From: Rahnella rivi
GTDB lineage: Bacteria; Pseudomonadota; Gammaproteobacteria; Enterobacterales; Enterobacteriaceae
NCBI RefSeq assembly: GCF_019049655.1
Contig: NZ_JAFMOX010000055.1
Span: 1-64,000, forward strand
Direction: 5' to 3'
Length of the DNA: 64,000 bases
Positions 9,526-18,497 of the stretch are shown piece after piece; position 1 is the first letter of the stretch, and each line of letters starts with the position of its first letter. The notes under the pieces were generated by a model. That model worked only from the letters and a program-made list of their open reading frames with translations. It did not search any database and had not been told where the DNA came from. A program made the position numbers and the translations under genes.

Positions 9526-10485
9526 GTGAATTTTCAACAACTCAAAATTATCAGGGAATCAGCGCGATGCAATTACAACCTGACCGAAGTGTCGAACATG
9601 TTGTTCACATCGCAGTCAGGGGTCAGCCGTCATATTCGTGAGCTGGAAGACGAGCTGGGCGTCGAGATATTCATCCGTCGCGGCAAGCGTTTGCTGGGGC
9701 TGACCGAGCCGGGTAAAGAGTTGCTGGCCGTGGCCGAGCGTATTCTCAATGAAGCGCAGAATATCCGGCGGCTGGCGGATGTGTTCTCCAAAGAGGACGC
9801 AGGCGTACTGACCATCGCCACCACGCATACGCAGGCGCGTTACAGCTTGCCGAAAGTCATCAAGGCCTTTCGCGCCATTTATCCGGGCGTCCGGCTGGAA
9901 CTGCATCAGGGTTCTCCTCAGGAAGTGCTGGCGATGTTGCTCGGCGGGCAGGCGGATGTGGCGATCGCCAGCGAAAAGCTGATGAACGATCCGTCAGTCG
10001 CCGCGTTTCCGTATTACCGCTGGCATCACGCCATCGTGGTACCGCAGGGGCATCCGCTGACCTTACAGCACCCGATCACCTTGCAGCATCTGAGTGAACA
10101 ACCGCTGATCACTTATCGTCAGGGCATTACCGGCCGTTCGCGTCTTGATGAGGCTTTCAGCCGCGCGGCGCTCAGCCCGGATATTGTGCTCAGTGCGCAG
10201 GATTCTGACGTCATCAAAACCTACGTTGAACTGGGGCTGGGCGTGGGGATTTTGGCCGATAAAGCCTACGAAGCGGCGCGTGACACCGGGCTGCAACTGA
10301 TCAACGCCGAGCATTTGTTTGAAGCCAATACGGTCTGGCTCGGGCTGAAAAGGGCGCAGCTTCAGCGTAATTATGTCTGGCGGTTTATCGAGCTGTGTAA
10401 TCCGGGGCTGTCGGTGAATGACATTAAGGAGAAGGTGTTTGCATCGGGGCAGGAGAGCGAGACGGTGATCGATTATCAGATTTAA
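9526..10485 (+). CDS. cbl: LysR-type regulator Cbl (CysB-like)
   Basis: Transcriptional activator of the CysB/Cbl branch, which controls use of organosulfur compounds under sulfate starvation. The 319-residue protein starts VNFQQLKIIRE as Cbl does, has the winged HTH at about 18-60 (LTEVSNMLFTSQSGVSRHIR), the conserved TTHTQARY effector-pocket segment, and ends in DYQI like E. coli Cbl. The GTG at 9526 is used: GAGG lies just before it and it matches the family start. No ssu or tau genes are adjacent, so it is an orphan regulator in this window. Confidence 0.85.
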   Translation: MNFQQLKIIRESARCNYNLTEVSNMLFTSQSGVSRHIRELEDELGVEIFIRRGKRLLGLTEPGKELLAVAERILNEAQNIRRLADVFSKEDAGVLTIATTHTQARYSLPKVIKAFRAIYPGVRLELHQGSPQEVLAMLLGGQADVAIASEKLMNDPSVAAFPYYRWHHAIVVPQGHPLTLQHPITLQHLSEQPLITYRQGITGRSRLDEAFSRAALSPDIVLSAQDSDVIKTYVELGLGVGILADKAYEAARDTGLQLINAEHLFEANTVWLGLKRAQLQRNYVWRFIELCNPGLSVNDIKEKVFASGQESETVIDYQI

Positions 10486-10511
10486 CGCACCGGCGTTAAA
10501 GGCAGTATCAG

Positions 10512-10535
10512 GCGGGGCGCCATCACACGCCCCGC
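10512..10535. terminator. Stem-loop between cbl and a convergent small gene
   Basis: GCGGGGCG / CGCCCCGC, a perfect 8-bp stem with an 8-base loop, sits between converging genes. The plus side is followed only by a short T run (ATTTTA), so terminator function is moderately supported. Confidence 0.55.
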
Positions 10536-10545
10536 AGGATTTTAC

Positions 10546-10917
10546 TCAGTCAACCGTCGAATACTTCACATAGTGATTTGAGCAGTTGAAGTGCGCCACA
10601 TAGCTCAGCGTTCCGTTCGGACCTTTCGCGCTGAACGGAATGTGATAGGTCCCCTTATCCTCTTTCGCATCATCACTGATAAAGCTCAGCACCGGCACGG
10701 AAGTACCCATATTGTCTTTATCGTTGCCCCAGTTCGGGATGCGGTTTTCCATGTAGTCACGGGTGACGGTATCAATGGCGTTGCTCTTGCTGATCTGGGC
10801 GCAGGCGCCTTCCGTTGAACGCTGCATCCACCACGGATAGACATAAACTGAGCCGAGCATTACGACCATCATCAGGAAGATAACTGAAATAATTCCGATC
10901 AAAACAACTTTACTCAT
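10546..10917 (-). CDS. Small membrane-anchored protein of unknown function
   Basis: 123 residues; not recognised. One hydrophobic helix at about 4-28 is followed by a hydrophilic domain, so the bulk is probably periplasmic. Three Cys are present (about 39, and one near the C-terminus in NCSNH among them). The C-terminal half looks beta-rich (YHIPFSAKG, LSYVAHF). It stands alone between cbl (convergent) and an oxidoreductase gene (divergent). No function is inferred. Confidence 0.7.
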   Translation of the reverse strand: MSKVVLIGIISVIFLMMVVMLGSVYVYPWWMQRSTEGACAQISKSNAIDTVTRDYMENRIPNWGNDKDNMGTSVPVLSFISDDAKEDKGTYHIPFSAKGPNGTLSYVAHFNCSNHYVKYSTVD

Positions 10918-11145
10918 AGTGCTTCCTACTCCTGAAAATTCTCAGCCAAATCATAGACTGCGCAGAACATTCGATGTTATTTATCGAAGGAAAGCGCGTA
11001 TGTTACGCCAGTTGGTCAGCAGAGGTTAAGTATTATCAGCCCTTCTGTTGCATTCCGTTACAGAAGCCGGTCCCGCCACGCCCTTCGCGGTGTTAGCCTT
11101 TGAGCATACCGTCATTGCACACATTGATAGCAAAAGGAGTTACAC

Positions 11146-12051
11146 ATGAGTCAGCAACCTGTTGTTCAGCCATCCACCGTTGTTGCGGTACTTGGACTGG
11201 GCGCGATGGGCCATGCGTTTGCCGCAAACCTCATCAAAAAAGGGTTTACCACCCGCGTCTGGAACCGTACGCCATCCCGCGGGGATGATCTGGTGGCCGC
11301 CGGAGCAACGCGCGGTGCAACGCCCCGTGACACGGTGGAAGGGGCCGACGTCGTTATCACGATGCTGTCCGACGGCAAGACGTCGCTGGACATCTATCAG
11401 GGGGACAACGGTGTGCTTGCCGGGCTGAAGCAGGGCGGGATTATCGCGCAGATGGGCACGCTCGGCGTGGACGCCACCGAAAGCCTAATCGCCCTGATCA
11501 CACAGCTTCGCCCTGACGTGGTGTTCTTTGACGCGCCGGTGTCCGGCACCAAAGGCCCGGCAGAGCAGGCGCAAATCGTGGTGCTGGCGAGCGGTGACCG
11601 GGAAGCCGGCGCGGCGATCGAACCGGTATTTGCGGCGATCTCTAAAGCCACCAAATGGCTGGGAGAAGCCGGTCGCGCCTCTAAAATGAAGCTTGTAGTG
11701 AATGCCTGGCTGATTGCCATGATGGAAGGCATCGCCGAAACCACACAACTGGCCGAAGAGCTGGGCTTTTCTACCGACGATTTGTGGAACGTCCTGGAAG
11801 GCGGCCCGCTGGCTGCGCCGTACATCAAAGGCAAAATGGACATGTTCAAAAGCGACGATTACACCCCGCAGATGCAACTGACCTGGGCGCTGAAAGACAT
11901 CAATCTGGCGCTGGACGCCGGCAGTCAGCTGAATTTGCCGGTGATGAAACGCATCAGCGAAACCTGGCAGGGCGCGGTGGGTGCCGGTTACGGCGATCAG
12001 GATCTGGCGGTGGTGTACCGTTACCTCGGCAATCACTCTTTTGAATCATAA
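11146..12051 (+). CDS. NAD(P)-dependent oxidoreductase, beta-hydroxyacid dehydrogenase family
   Basis: 301 residues of the 3-hydroxyisobutyrate dehydrogenase/6-phosphogluconate dehydrogenase-like family. The Rossmann motif GLGAMG lies at about 17-22, the substrate-binding stretch FDAPVSGTKGPAE at about 127-140, and the catalytic Lys region KLVVNAW at about 182-188. AAAGGAG precedes the ATG. Such proteins include glyoxylate/succinic semialdehyde reductases. A 2-oxoglutarate oxygenase follows in the same direction after 101 bases, so a small catabolic unit is possible. Confidence 0.85.
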   Translation: MSQQPVVQPSTVVAVLGLGAMGHAFAANLIKKGFTTRVWNRTPSRGDDLVAAGATRGATPRDTVEGADVVITMLSDGKTSLDIYQGDNGVLAGLKQGGIIAQMGTLGVDATESLIALITQLRPDVVFFDAPVSGTKGPAEQAQIVVLASGDREAGAAIEPVFAAISKATKWLGEAGRASKMKLVVNAWLIAMMEGIAETTQLAEELGFSTDDLWNVLEGGPLAAPYIKGKMDMFKSDDYTPQMQLTWALKDINLALDAGSQLNLPVMKRISETWQGAVGAGYGDQDLAVVYRYLGNHSFES

Positions 12052-12152
12052 CTTCGCAGTATAAATCAGAGCATCTGGCTATTGGTCACCCGCAACAGCG
12101 CTGTGTTAGCGTCACAAACAGATATCCTCTTTTCACTGATGCGGAGTGAGCA

Positions 12153-13166
12153 ATGAGCCAGCCTTCAAGCACTATCCCTCTGATCGACTTCAGCCAGTTC
12201 TCCGGCTCACCGGAACAGCGCGAAACCTTTCTGTCAGAGTTGCGTTATGCCGCCCGCGAGATCGGCTTCTTCTATCTTAAAAACCACGGCGTTGATGCCA
12301 CGTTGTTGAGTGATGTGCAAAACGCCTCACGCCAGTTCTTTGCGTTGCCGGAAGAAGAAAAGCTCTCCGTGGCGATGATCAACTCTTCACATTTTCGCGG
12401 CTATAACCGCGCGGCGTCTGAAATTACGCGCGGCCAGCCGGACTGGCGGGAACAGTTTGATCTCGGCGCAGAGCGGCCAGTATTGCCGGTCAGTGAACGC
12501 ACACCGGCATGGGCCAGATTGCAGGGGCCGAATCAGTGGCCACAGGCGTTACCTGAGCTGAGGCCGTTGCTGCTGCGCTGGCAGCGTGAAATGACGGCCA
12601 TGTCATTGCGTTTACTGCGTGCTTTTGCCCTGGCGCTGAAACTGCCGGAAAACGCCTTTGATCCGCTGTATGGCGAAAAACCCAATGAACATATTAAGCT
12701 GATCCGCTATCCGGGGAGGCCGGAGGGCGAGGGCAATCAGGGCGTCGGTGCACACAAAGATTCAGGATTTCTCAGTTTCTTATTGCAGGACGATCAGCGC
12801 GGATTGCAGGTCGAAGTGGAAGAAAATCAGTGGGTAGACGCCTTGCCGGTGCCGGGTACGCTGGTGGTGAATATCGGCGAACTGCTCGAACTCGCCACTA
12901 ACGGCTATCTGCGCGCCACGGTGCACCGCGTGGTGTCTCCGCCTGCTGCCGGTGAACGTTTATCGCTGGCCTTTTTCCTCGGCGCGCAGCTTGATGCCGT
13001 GGTACCGCTGTTTCCGTTACCTGCGGAACTGGCGAAAGAAGCGCGCGGTGAGGCCAGCGATCCCCTCAATCCGCTGTTCCGCGATGTGGGCTTCAACTAT
13101 CTGAAAGGGCGGCTGCGCTCACATCCCGACGTGGCGCAGCGCTATTATGCCGACGTCACCGGCTGA
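12153..13166 (+). CDS. 2-oxoglutarate/Fe(II)-dependent dioxygenase, isopenicillin N synthase-like
   Basis: Non-haem iron oxygenase of 337 residues. The N-terminal DIOX_N region (about 7-110) includes FFYLKNHG. The catalytic core holds the 2-His-1-carboxylate triad H201, D203 and H258, and the 2-oxoglutarate-binding R269-x-S271. GGAG precedes the ATG. Its TGA stop abuts the stop of the converging HlyD gene: the two stops form the palindrome TGATCA with no gap. Substrate unknown; related enzymes modify small metabolites. Confidence 0.85.
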   Translation: MSQPSSTIPLIDFSQFSGSPEQRETFLSELRYAAREIGFFYLKNHGVDATLLSDVQNASRQFFALPEEEKLSVAMINSSHFRGYNRAASEITRGQPDWREQFDLGAERPVLPVSERTPAWARLQGPNQWPQALPELRPLLLRWQREMTAMSLRLLRAFALALKLPENAFDPLYGEKPNEHIKLIRYPGRPEGEGNQGVGAHKDSGFLSFLLQDDQRGLQVEVEENQWVDALPVPGTLVVNIGELLELATNGYLRATVHRVVSPPAAGERLSLAFFLGAQLDAVVPLFPLPAELAKEARGEASDPLNPLFRDVGFNYLKGRLRSHPDVAQRYYADVTG

Positions 13167-14219
13167 TCAGATTTTCGGGGCACGTGCCGTATCGATACTG
13201 ACCACCGCTGACATCCCCGGCCGCAGGCGATCGCTCTGCGGCTGGCCAGGCTCCAGCTCAATCCGCACCGCGATGCGCTGGGCGATTTTGGTGAAGTTAC
13301 CGGTGGCGTTGTCGGCTTTCAGTACGCTGAATTCCGACCCCGCCGCCGGGGCAATGCGCACCACATGGCCTTTAAACGCATGATCGTCAAGCGCATCCAC
13401 GGTAAACGAGGCCGGCGTGCCGACCGTCATCGCGGCCAGCTGACGCTCTTTAAAGTTGGCGGTCACCCAGACCATTTTCGGTGTGATCGACGTCATTTGC
13501 GTCCCGGCTGTCACATACTGGCCTAAACGCGCGCTGATCTCGCCGAGCTGACCATCAGAGGGCGCAACAATCCGGGTGTGCAGCAGATTGATTTTCGCCA
13601 CTTCCACCTTAGCCTGCGCGGCCTTCAGGGCGGCGGCCAGCGACGCTTTATTAGCATCCACCAGAGACAGATCCTGACGGGCGATATTGACCGATGCCCG
13701 CGCTTTGGCGACGCTGGCTTTGCTGGTCAGCAGGGCCGCATGTAACTCATCACCGAGGGTTTTGGACACCAGACCTTTTGCCAGCAGGGAACTGTTACGG
13801 CCAGTATCCAGTGCGGCTTTGCTTTCGCCCGCCATTGCGCTTTGCAGTTCGGCCTCGGCCAGTTGCAGGCTTGCGGCGCTGGAGGCACGATTTTGCTCAA
13901 AATTCTGCAAGGTCACCTGTTGCTGTGCGGCGGCAGCCTCAGCCTGCAACAACTCCTGACGGTAGGTGCTGTCGTCGATCATAAACAGCAGATCGCCTTT
14001 TTTCACCGGCATGAAATCCTGTACTTTGACCTCGGTAATGTACCCCGAAACCTGCGGGCTGAGCAGGGTGACATTGCCCCGCACGTAGGCGTTATCGGTG
14101 GATTCCACCTGCGAGCTGAACGGAAATAACTGCCAGCTGTACAACACCAGCATCACGCCAGCGATACCAAGACAAAGCACCACCCAAATCGACGGATAAC
14201 GAAATACATTTTTCATCAC
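13167..14219 (-). CDS. HlyD/EmrA-family membrane fusion protein
   Basis: Periplasmic adaptor of a tripartite efflux pump. It has 350 residues: one N-terminal membrane helix (about 9-28), a biotinyl-lipoyl-like half (DNAYVRGNVTLLSPQVSG), a long coiled-coil hairpin (about 85-195) and the beta-barrel (TAGTQMTSITPKMVWVTANFKE). It follows the MFS transporter after 44 bases on the same strand, so they should form one pump. Two adjacent ATGs (14219 and 14216) are possible starts. Confidence 0.88.
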   Translation of the reverse strand: MMKNVFRYPSIWVVLCLGIAGVMLVLYSWQLFPFSSQVESTDNAYVRGNVTLLSPQVSGYITEVKVQDFMPVKKGDLLFMIDDSTYRQELLQAEAAAAQQQVTLQNFEQNRASSAASLQLAEAELQSAMAGESKAALDTGRNSSLLAKGLVSKTLGDELHAALLTSKASVAKARASVNIARQDLSLVDANKASLAAALKAAQAKVEVAKINLLHTRIVAPSDGQLGEISARLGQYVTAGTQMTSITPKMVWVTANFKERQLAAMTVGTPASFTVDALDDHAFKGHVVRIAPAAGSEFSVLKADNATGNFTKIAQRIAVRIELEPGQPQSDRLRPGMSAVVSIDTARAPKI

Positions 14220-14263
14220 TTTTCCCGCATTACTCTTATAGTTCGATAATAGAAACGAATGAA

Positions 14264-15991
14264 TTACGCCACCGCGTCAGCGGCTTCGCGTTTTTTGTCC
14301 TGGATCCGGCCGGCAATAATGTGCGCGCAGAGAATCGCAAAGCAGCCGAGCGACATATAAAACACCACCATAAACACATCGTTGTAGGCCAGCAGCCCGG
14401 CCTGCTGGCTCACTTTCAGGCTCAGTTGCATCACCGCTTCGGCGCTCAGTTGTGTGCCATCATTGAGAGACGGTTTCAGCAAATGGCTGTATTGCGAAAG
14501 CCGCTCGACCACCAGCGGGTTTTGCAGCGATATTCCTTCGGTCAGTACGCTGGAGTGAAACTTCTCCCGCAGAATTTGAATCGTCCCCAGAAACGCGCCG
14601 CCCACCTGCGCACCGACGTTTTGCGTCGAGAGAAACACCAGCACGAAGCTGATGATCTGGCTCTGACCGTATTGCAGTGCGCGGATAAAACCGAGCCACA
14701 AAGAGGTCGGCAGGAAGATCGCGCCGCCAAACGCAATCATGCCCTGAGTCAGATAAAACTGTTCGGGGCGGGTGTCCGTGGTCGAATGGGCGTCCAGCCA
14801 GGCCGCAACGGCAATCAGCGCGATTGAAAACAGATGGATGTAAACAATCCGGTTCGCCTTGTGGATGATGCTGACGAACACCAGACCGGCAAAGGTCGCG
14901 GCCAGAATGATACAGAACAGCGTCACCAGCTGATCGTTAAGCAATCCGAACAGATTCAGAAAGCCCACCATGCCGGTGGTTTGTTCGGAAAGCAGCATGC
15001 GCACGAACAGCATTGAGCCGGTAAACAGCAACATTTCCGGCGTCATCAGCCAGCGTAAATCGATAATTGGATTCTTACGGCGCAGCTCGACCATAAACGA
15101 CAGCGTCAGTGCAATGATCCCGACCACCAGCACTTCGCCAATCCACGCTTTTTCCTGCCACCAGTAATAGCGGCCCATGGTCAGCACCACCGACATACAG
15201 GCCACGGCGGTGGCAATCAGCGGATAACTGATCCAGTCGGTGCGCTCGAACACTTTCACCCGTGGCGGATGCGTCAGCGGCAGGATCCAGATGATCGCCA
15301 GACAGATCAGCGACAGCCCGGATTCCAGCATCGTCAGCTGGTGCCAGTGCCCGAGATCGAGCAGATGTGGCGAAATGATGCGGGAAATGGGTAACGAAAT
15401 CTGGCTGCCCGCCAGCCCGAAACATAATCCCGCCGTAAGCTTTTTGGCGGGCGGGAAAATCTCAAACATGTAAAACAACGCCAGCGGCCCGAGCGACGCC
15501 ATCGCAAAACCCATCACGGCGCGCACGGCCACGGCCGTCTGAAAGTCATGGGTAAACATCTGCGCCATCGACGCAAACGCAAAGAACAACAGGCCGTATT
15601 CACCAAAACGACGGAACCCGAACTGGGTGCGGATTTTGTACAGCAGAATAGTGCCGGTGACGCTGGTGGCGGTGTACGCGGCGATCAGCCAGTAACTCTC
15701 CACGTTAGAAATGCCCAGCGATCCCTGTATCCCCGGCAGATTTGAGCCAACAAGGTTGATGCCAAGCCCCTGCGTCATACCGATAATCAGCGACGCCATC
15801 ACGTAAACCGCAATCCGCAGACGCGGAAAACGCATCAGCCAGTGGCTGACCTGCACCGCAAAAGGATGGTGCGTGGAGGGCGGAACCGAGGCGGTTTCCG
15901 GTAGCGCAGGCGTCTCTTGTGCGGCGGATGCATCCTGTTGAGTCAATTCACCGGCGTCCTGCCGGATATCAGAATCAGAACGCGTCGTCAT
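14264..15991 (-). CDS. MFS efflux transporter, DHA2/EmrB-like, 14 TM
   Basis: Proton-driven drug exporter partner of the downstream HlyD-type adaptor. About 575 residues with a soluble Pro/Ala/Gln-rich N-terminus (to about 55) and many hydrophobic helices. The ATG at 15991 is taken as the start; a TTG at 16018 is also open and neither has a good ribosome-binding site. The gene order marR, MFS, HlyD on one strand and a SlyA/MarR-like palindrome just upstream suggest repression by the MarR protein. No outer-membrane channel gene is adjacent, so TolC is presumably used. Confidence 0.85.
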   Translation of the reverse strand: MTTRSDSDIRQDAGELTQQDASAAQETPALPETASVPPSTHHPFAVQVSHWLMRFPRLRIAVYVMASLIIGMTQGLGINLVGSNLPGIQGSLGISNVESYWLIAAYTATSVTGTILLYKIRTQFGFRRFGEYGLLFFAFASMAQMFTHDFQTAVAVRAVMGFAMASLGPLALFYMFEIFPPAKKLTAGLCFGLAGSQISLPISRIISPHLLDLGHWHQLTMLESGLSLICLAIIWILPLTHPPRVKVFERTDWISYPLIATAVACMSVVLTMGRYYWWQEKAWIGEVLVVGIIALTLSFMVELRRKNPIIDLRWLMTPEMLLFTGSMLFVRMLLSEQTTGMVGFLNLFGLLNDQLVTLFCIILAATFAGLVFVSIIHKANRIVYIHLFSIALIAVAAWLDAHSTTDTRPEQFYLTQGMIAFGGAIFLPTSLWLGFIRALQYGQSQIISFVLVFLSTQNVGAQVGGAFLGTIQILREKFHSSVLTEGISLQNPLVVERLSQYSHLLKPSLNDGTQLSAEAVMQLSLKVSQQAGLLAYNDVFMVVFYMSLGCFAILCAHIIAGRIQDKKREAADAVA

Positions 15992-16024
15992 CGTTGTGCC
16001 ATGTAAGTCGTTACCCAACTAGTT

Positions 16025-16038
16025 TGTAGCTTGCTACA
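16025..16038. promoter_or_regulatory. SlyA/MarR-type operator upstream of the MFS gene
   Basis: TGTAGC-TT-GCTACA is a perfect palindrome apart from its two-base centre. It resembles the SlyA box TTAGCAAGCTAA in core and spacing. It lies 34 bases upstream of the MFS ATG and 142 bases after the MarR gene, as expected for local control by that MarR protein. Confidence 0.65.
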
Positions 16039-16180
16039 TAATGTAGTGAGGCATTTCAAATGTGTCTAGCTCAATTATTCATATCAGTGATATTTACAAA
16101 TGCGAATAGCGAATAACCAATCAATGACAGGCGTGATTATTGCGGAGAAAACGACGGGGCAGGAAAGGGGAAAACGCCAC

Positions 16181-16639
16181 TCAAAGCGCGGCGATATTGG
16201 CAGTAATAGCAGCGAGAACGTCACGGGCGACGGCGATGTTGTTTTCAGGAATGCCTTCCATAACGCGAATTAAAATGTCATCCGTCATACTGCGCACCTG
16301 GTTCGCCAGTTCGGTCCCGGTTTCGGTCAGTTTGATGTCTTTTGAACGGCGATCGTTTTCGCCAGGGCAACGTTCCAGCAGACCCAGTTGTGCAAGGCTG
16401 TCAAACAGGCGGATTGCAGTAGGGTGCTCAACTTCCAGCAACGCCGTCAGCTCGCCCTGTGGCAAACGTCCGTTGGCGGCTTCGAGATGCAATAAAACCT
16501 GCCCGCGCGCGAGAGTCAGCCCGATGGTTTTGAAACGGGCATCGCAGTAAGTGCGTAACTGACGGCCAATATGAATGGTTTCCGGGAGGAAGCGCAGGGT
16601 AGGCGAAGCGGCTTCCGGGCGGGGGTGTAATGTGGTCAC
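16181..16639 (-). CDS. MarR-family transcriptional regulator
   Basis: 152-residue winged-helix repressor. The HTH is around 55-95 (PQGELTALLEVEHPTAIRLFDSLAQLG) and the wing carries RCPGENDRRSKDI, the DRR element typical of MarR proteins. The start is GTG at 16639 with GAGG upstream. It is the first gene before the MFS/HlyD pump on the same strand, and divergent from a VOC gene. It likely responds to a phenolic or drug-like ligand and controls the pump. Confidence 0.88.
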   Translation of the reverse strand: MTTLHPRPEAASPTLRFLPETIHIGRQLRTYCDARFKTIGLTLARGQVLLHLEAANGRLPQGELTALLEVEHPTAIRLFDSLAQLGLLERCPGENDRRSKDIKLTETGTELANQVRSMTDDILIRVMEGIPENNIAVARDVLAAITANIAAL

Positions 16640-16839
16640 AGGATCCTCACAGTCGGTACTTTTGATGGCGTCAGGTTAGCAGGATATGTGACTTTTGCCA
16701 CAAAAGAGAGGAATGAGGTGAAAATTTGAGACAACAGGAAGGCATAAAATCGCGACGATAATCTGTGTTTATCAGTTTCAGAAAGGTATTATTTTTAAAG
16801 CAATAAAAAAAACATATGACCTACTCTGGAGAATAAATC

Positions 16840-17253
16840 ATGCAACCTGTCATCAATATGATCACGCTGGGCGTTAAGGATTTGGCCGTCGCCACGGAGT
16901 TTTATCAACACGGATTAGGCTTTCCAAAAGTCGTTATCGATTCTGACGGAGTGAGTTTCTTTGAGCTGGCAGGGGCGTGGTTATCGCTTTTTCCGTGGGA
17001 GGAGCTGGCGAAAGATGCACAGGTGAGCGCCAGCGGGGAAGGTTTTCGCGGTATGGCGCTGGCGCAAACCGTTGCCAGCGAAGCGAAGGTGGATGCAATC
17101 CTCAGGCAGGCAGTCAAAGCCGGAGGCACGCTAATCAAACCAGGCCAGAAAGTGTTCTGGGGCGGATATTCCGGCTATTTCGCCGATCCGGACGGACATC
17201 TGTGGGAAATAGCCTATAACCCGTTTATGAATATCGGGCCGAAGGACGAGTAA
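16840..17253 (+). CDS. VOC (glyoxalase/bleomycin resistance-like) protein
   Basis: 137 residues with the paired beta-alpha-beta-beta-beta modules of the VOC superfamily: N-terminal NMITLGVKDLAVATEFY and C-terminal GYSGYFADPDGHLWEIAYNP, where the E of LWE is a usual metal ligand. CTGGAG precedes the ATG. Function ranges in this family from lyases to drug-binding proteins, so no substrate is assigned. It is divergent from the MarR gene and could be co-regulated. Confidence 0.85.
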   Translation: MQPVINMITLGVKDLAVATEFYQHGLGFPKVVIDSDGVSFFELAGAWLSLFPWEELAKDAQVSASGEGFRGMALAQTVASEAKVDAILRQAVKAGGTLIKPGQKVFWGGYSGYFADPDGHLWEIAYNPFMNIGPKDE

Positions 17254-17255
17254 AC

Positions 17256-17263
17256 GGGCAGGG
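17256..17263 (+). other. KOPS octamer pointing to dif
   Basis: GGGCAGGG matches GGGNAGGG, the FtsK-orienting sequence. It is on the plus strand left of dif, the polarity that drives FtsK rightward to dif at 20822. Confidence 0.6.
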
Positions 17264-17297
17264 CTTCCATCAGCGCATTTGAAGAAAACGCACCCGC

Positions 17298-17312
17298 TTA
17301 GTTACAACATAC
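17298..17312 (-). other. Ter site (Tus binding), minus orientation
   Basis: Minus strand reads GTATGTTGTAACTAA, identical over these 15 bases to the core of E. coli TerB. The non-permissive (GTATG) end faces right, so leftward-moving forks should be arrested here while rightward forks pass. It lies in the gap between the VOC gene and the GAPDH gene, 3.5 kb left of dif. It is inverted relative to the Ter at 30533. Confidence 0.88.
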
Positions 17313-17350
17313 AAGTTATGGCGTTTTAAATTATCATCGTCGTCTGTGAT

Positions 17351-17386
17351 ATCAGGCAACACGCTTATTCCATGGTGTTGCCTGAT
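17351..17386. terminator. Perfect 12-bp stem-loop downstream of the GAPDH gene
   Basis: ATCAGGCAACAC (17351-17362) pairs exactly with GTGTTGCCTGAT (17375-17386) across a 12-base loop. It sits 23 bases past the GAPDH stop. No T run follows, so it may act as a terminator or mRNA 3'-end stabiliser. Confidence 0.5.
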
Positions 17387-17408
17387 AAAGTTTAGCAGAA
17401 ACAGAGGG

Positions 17409-18419
17409 TTATAAACCGCGTTTTTCCATCAATACCGCCAGATCGACCAGGCGGTTTGAGAATCCCCATTCGTTATCGTACCAGGCCAAAATTTTCACCA
17501 GTTTGCCGCCGATAACCAGGGTGGAAAGCCCATCGATGATGGAAGAGCGCGGATCTCCACGATAATCGCTCGAGACAAGCGGTTCATCACTGTACCCGAG
17601 GATGCCTTTCAGCGGGCCGGATTCAGCCGCCTGACGAAACGCCGCATTGATTTCTTCAACCGTCGCTTCACGTTTCAGGTTCACCGTCAGATCGACAATC
17701 GATACCACCGGAACCGGTACGCGCAGGGAATAACCGGTCATACGCCCGGCGAGTTCCGGGATCACTTTACCGATGGCCTTCGCCGCGCCGCTGGAATACG
17801 GCACAATCGAAACAGCCGCGGCACGCGCACCGCGTAAATCTTTTTCCGGCTGGTCGTGAAGCGCCTGACTGTTCGTGTAAGCGTGGGTGGTATTCATCAA
17901 ACCATGCTCAATCCCGAAGGTCTGATGAAGAACCTGCGCCGCCGGAGCCAGACCGTTAGTGGTGCAACTGCCATTGCTGACGACTTTGTGTTTAGCCGGG
18001 TCATACTGGTCATCATTAACGCCCAGTACGAGAGTGATGTCCTCATCCTTACCCGGTGCGGAAATGATCACCCGCTTCGCGCCGCCGTGCGTAATGTGTA
18101 CTTCGGCTTTGGCTTTATCCGTAAAGAAACCGGTGGCTTCAATCACGATATCCACCCCTGCGCTGCTCCACGGAATCGCAGCCGGATCTCTTTCTGAGAA
18201 TACGCGAACCGTTTTGCCGTCCACCCGTAACTCGCCTTCGCCTGCTTCGACGGTGGCGTTTAACGTGCCTGCGAGAGAATCATATTTAAGAAGATGGGCA
18301 AGGGTTTTACTGTCGGTGAGATCGTTGATCGCCACCACCTGAAAGTCATCGCGTCCCAGAGCGGCGCGCAAGACATTTCGACCAATTCTGCCGAATCCAT
18401 TGATACCAACGTTGACCAT
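17409..18419 (-). CDS. Glyceraldehyde-3-phosphate dehydrogenase, type I (accessory paralogue)
   Basis: 336 residues with GFGRIGR (8-14), the active-site C152 in SNGSCTTN, general base H179 and D33 of INDL, which favours NAD. The usual second Cys of the SCTTNCLAP motif is G156 here, and N-G replaces the common A in SNASC. These differences set it apart from a typical enterobacterial GapA, so I read it as an extra GAPDH (gapB/gapC-like) rather than the housekeeping enzyme. It lies 78 bases downstream of a GlxA-like regulator on the same strand, and may be controlled by it. Confidence 0.88.
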   Translation of the reverse strand: MVNVGINGFGRIGRNVLRAALGRDDFQVVAINDLTDSKTLAHLLKYDSLAGTLNATVEAGEGELRVDGKTVRVFSERDPAAIPWSSAGVDIVIEATGFFTDKAKAEVHITHGGAKRVIISAPGKDEDITLVLGVNDDQYDPAKHKVVSNGSCTTNGLAPAAQVLHQTFGIEHGLMNTTHAYTNSQALHDQPEKDLRGARAAAVSIVPYSSGAAKAIGKVIPELAGRMTGYSLRVPVPVVSIVDLTVNLKREATVEEINAAFRQAAESGPLKGILGYSDEPLVSSDYRGDPRSSIIDGLSTLVIGGKLVKILAWYDNEWGFSNRLVDLAVLMEKRGL

Positions 18420-18497
18420 GATGCACTCCTTAGTTTACGGAACTGCATTCACTGTATGCCGGTCGCATGATGGCGTAAATGACAATAAAAGATCTAT

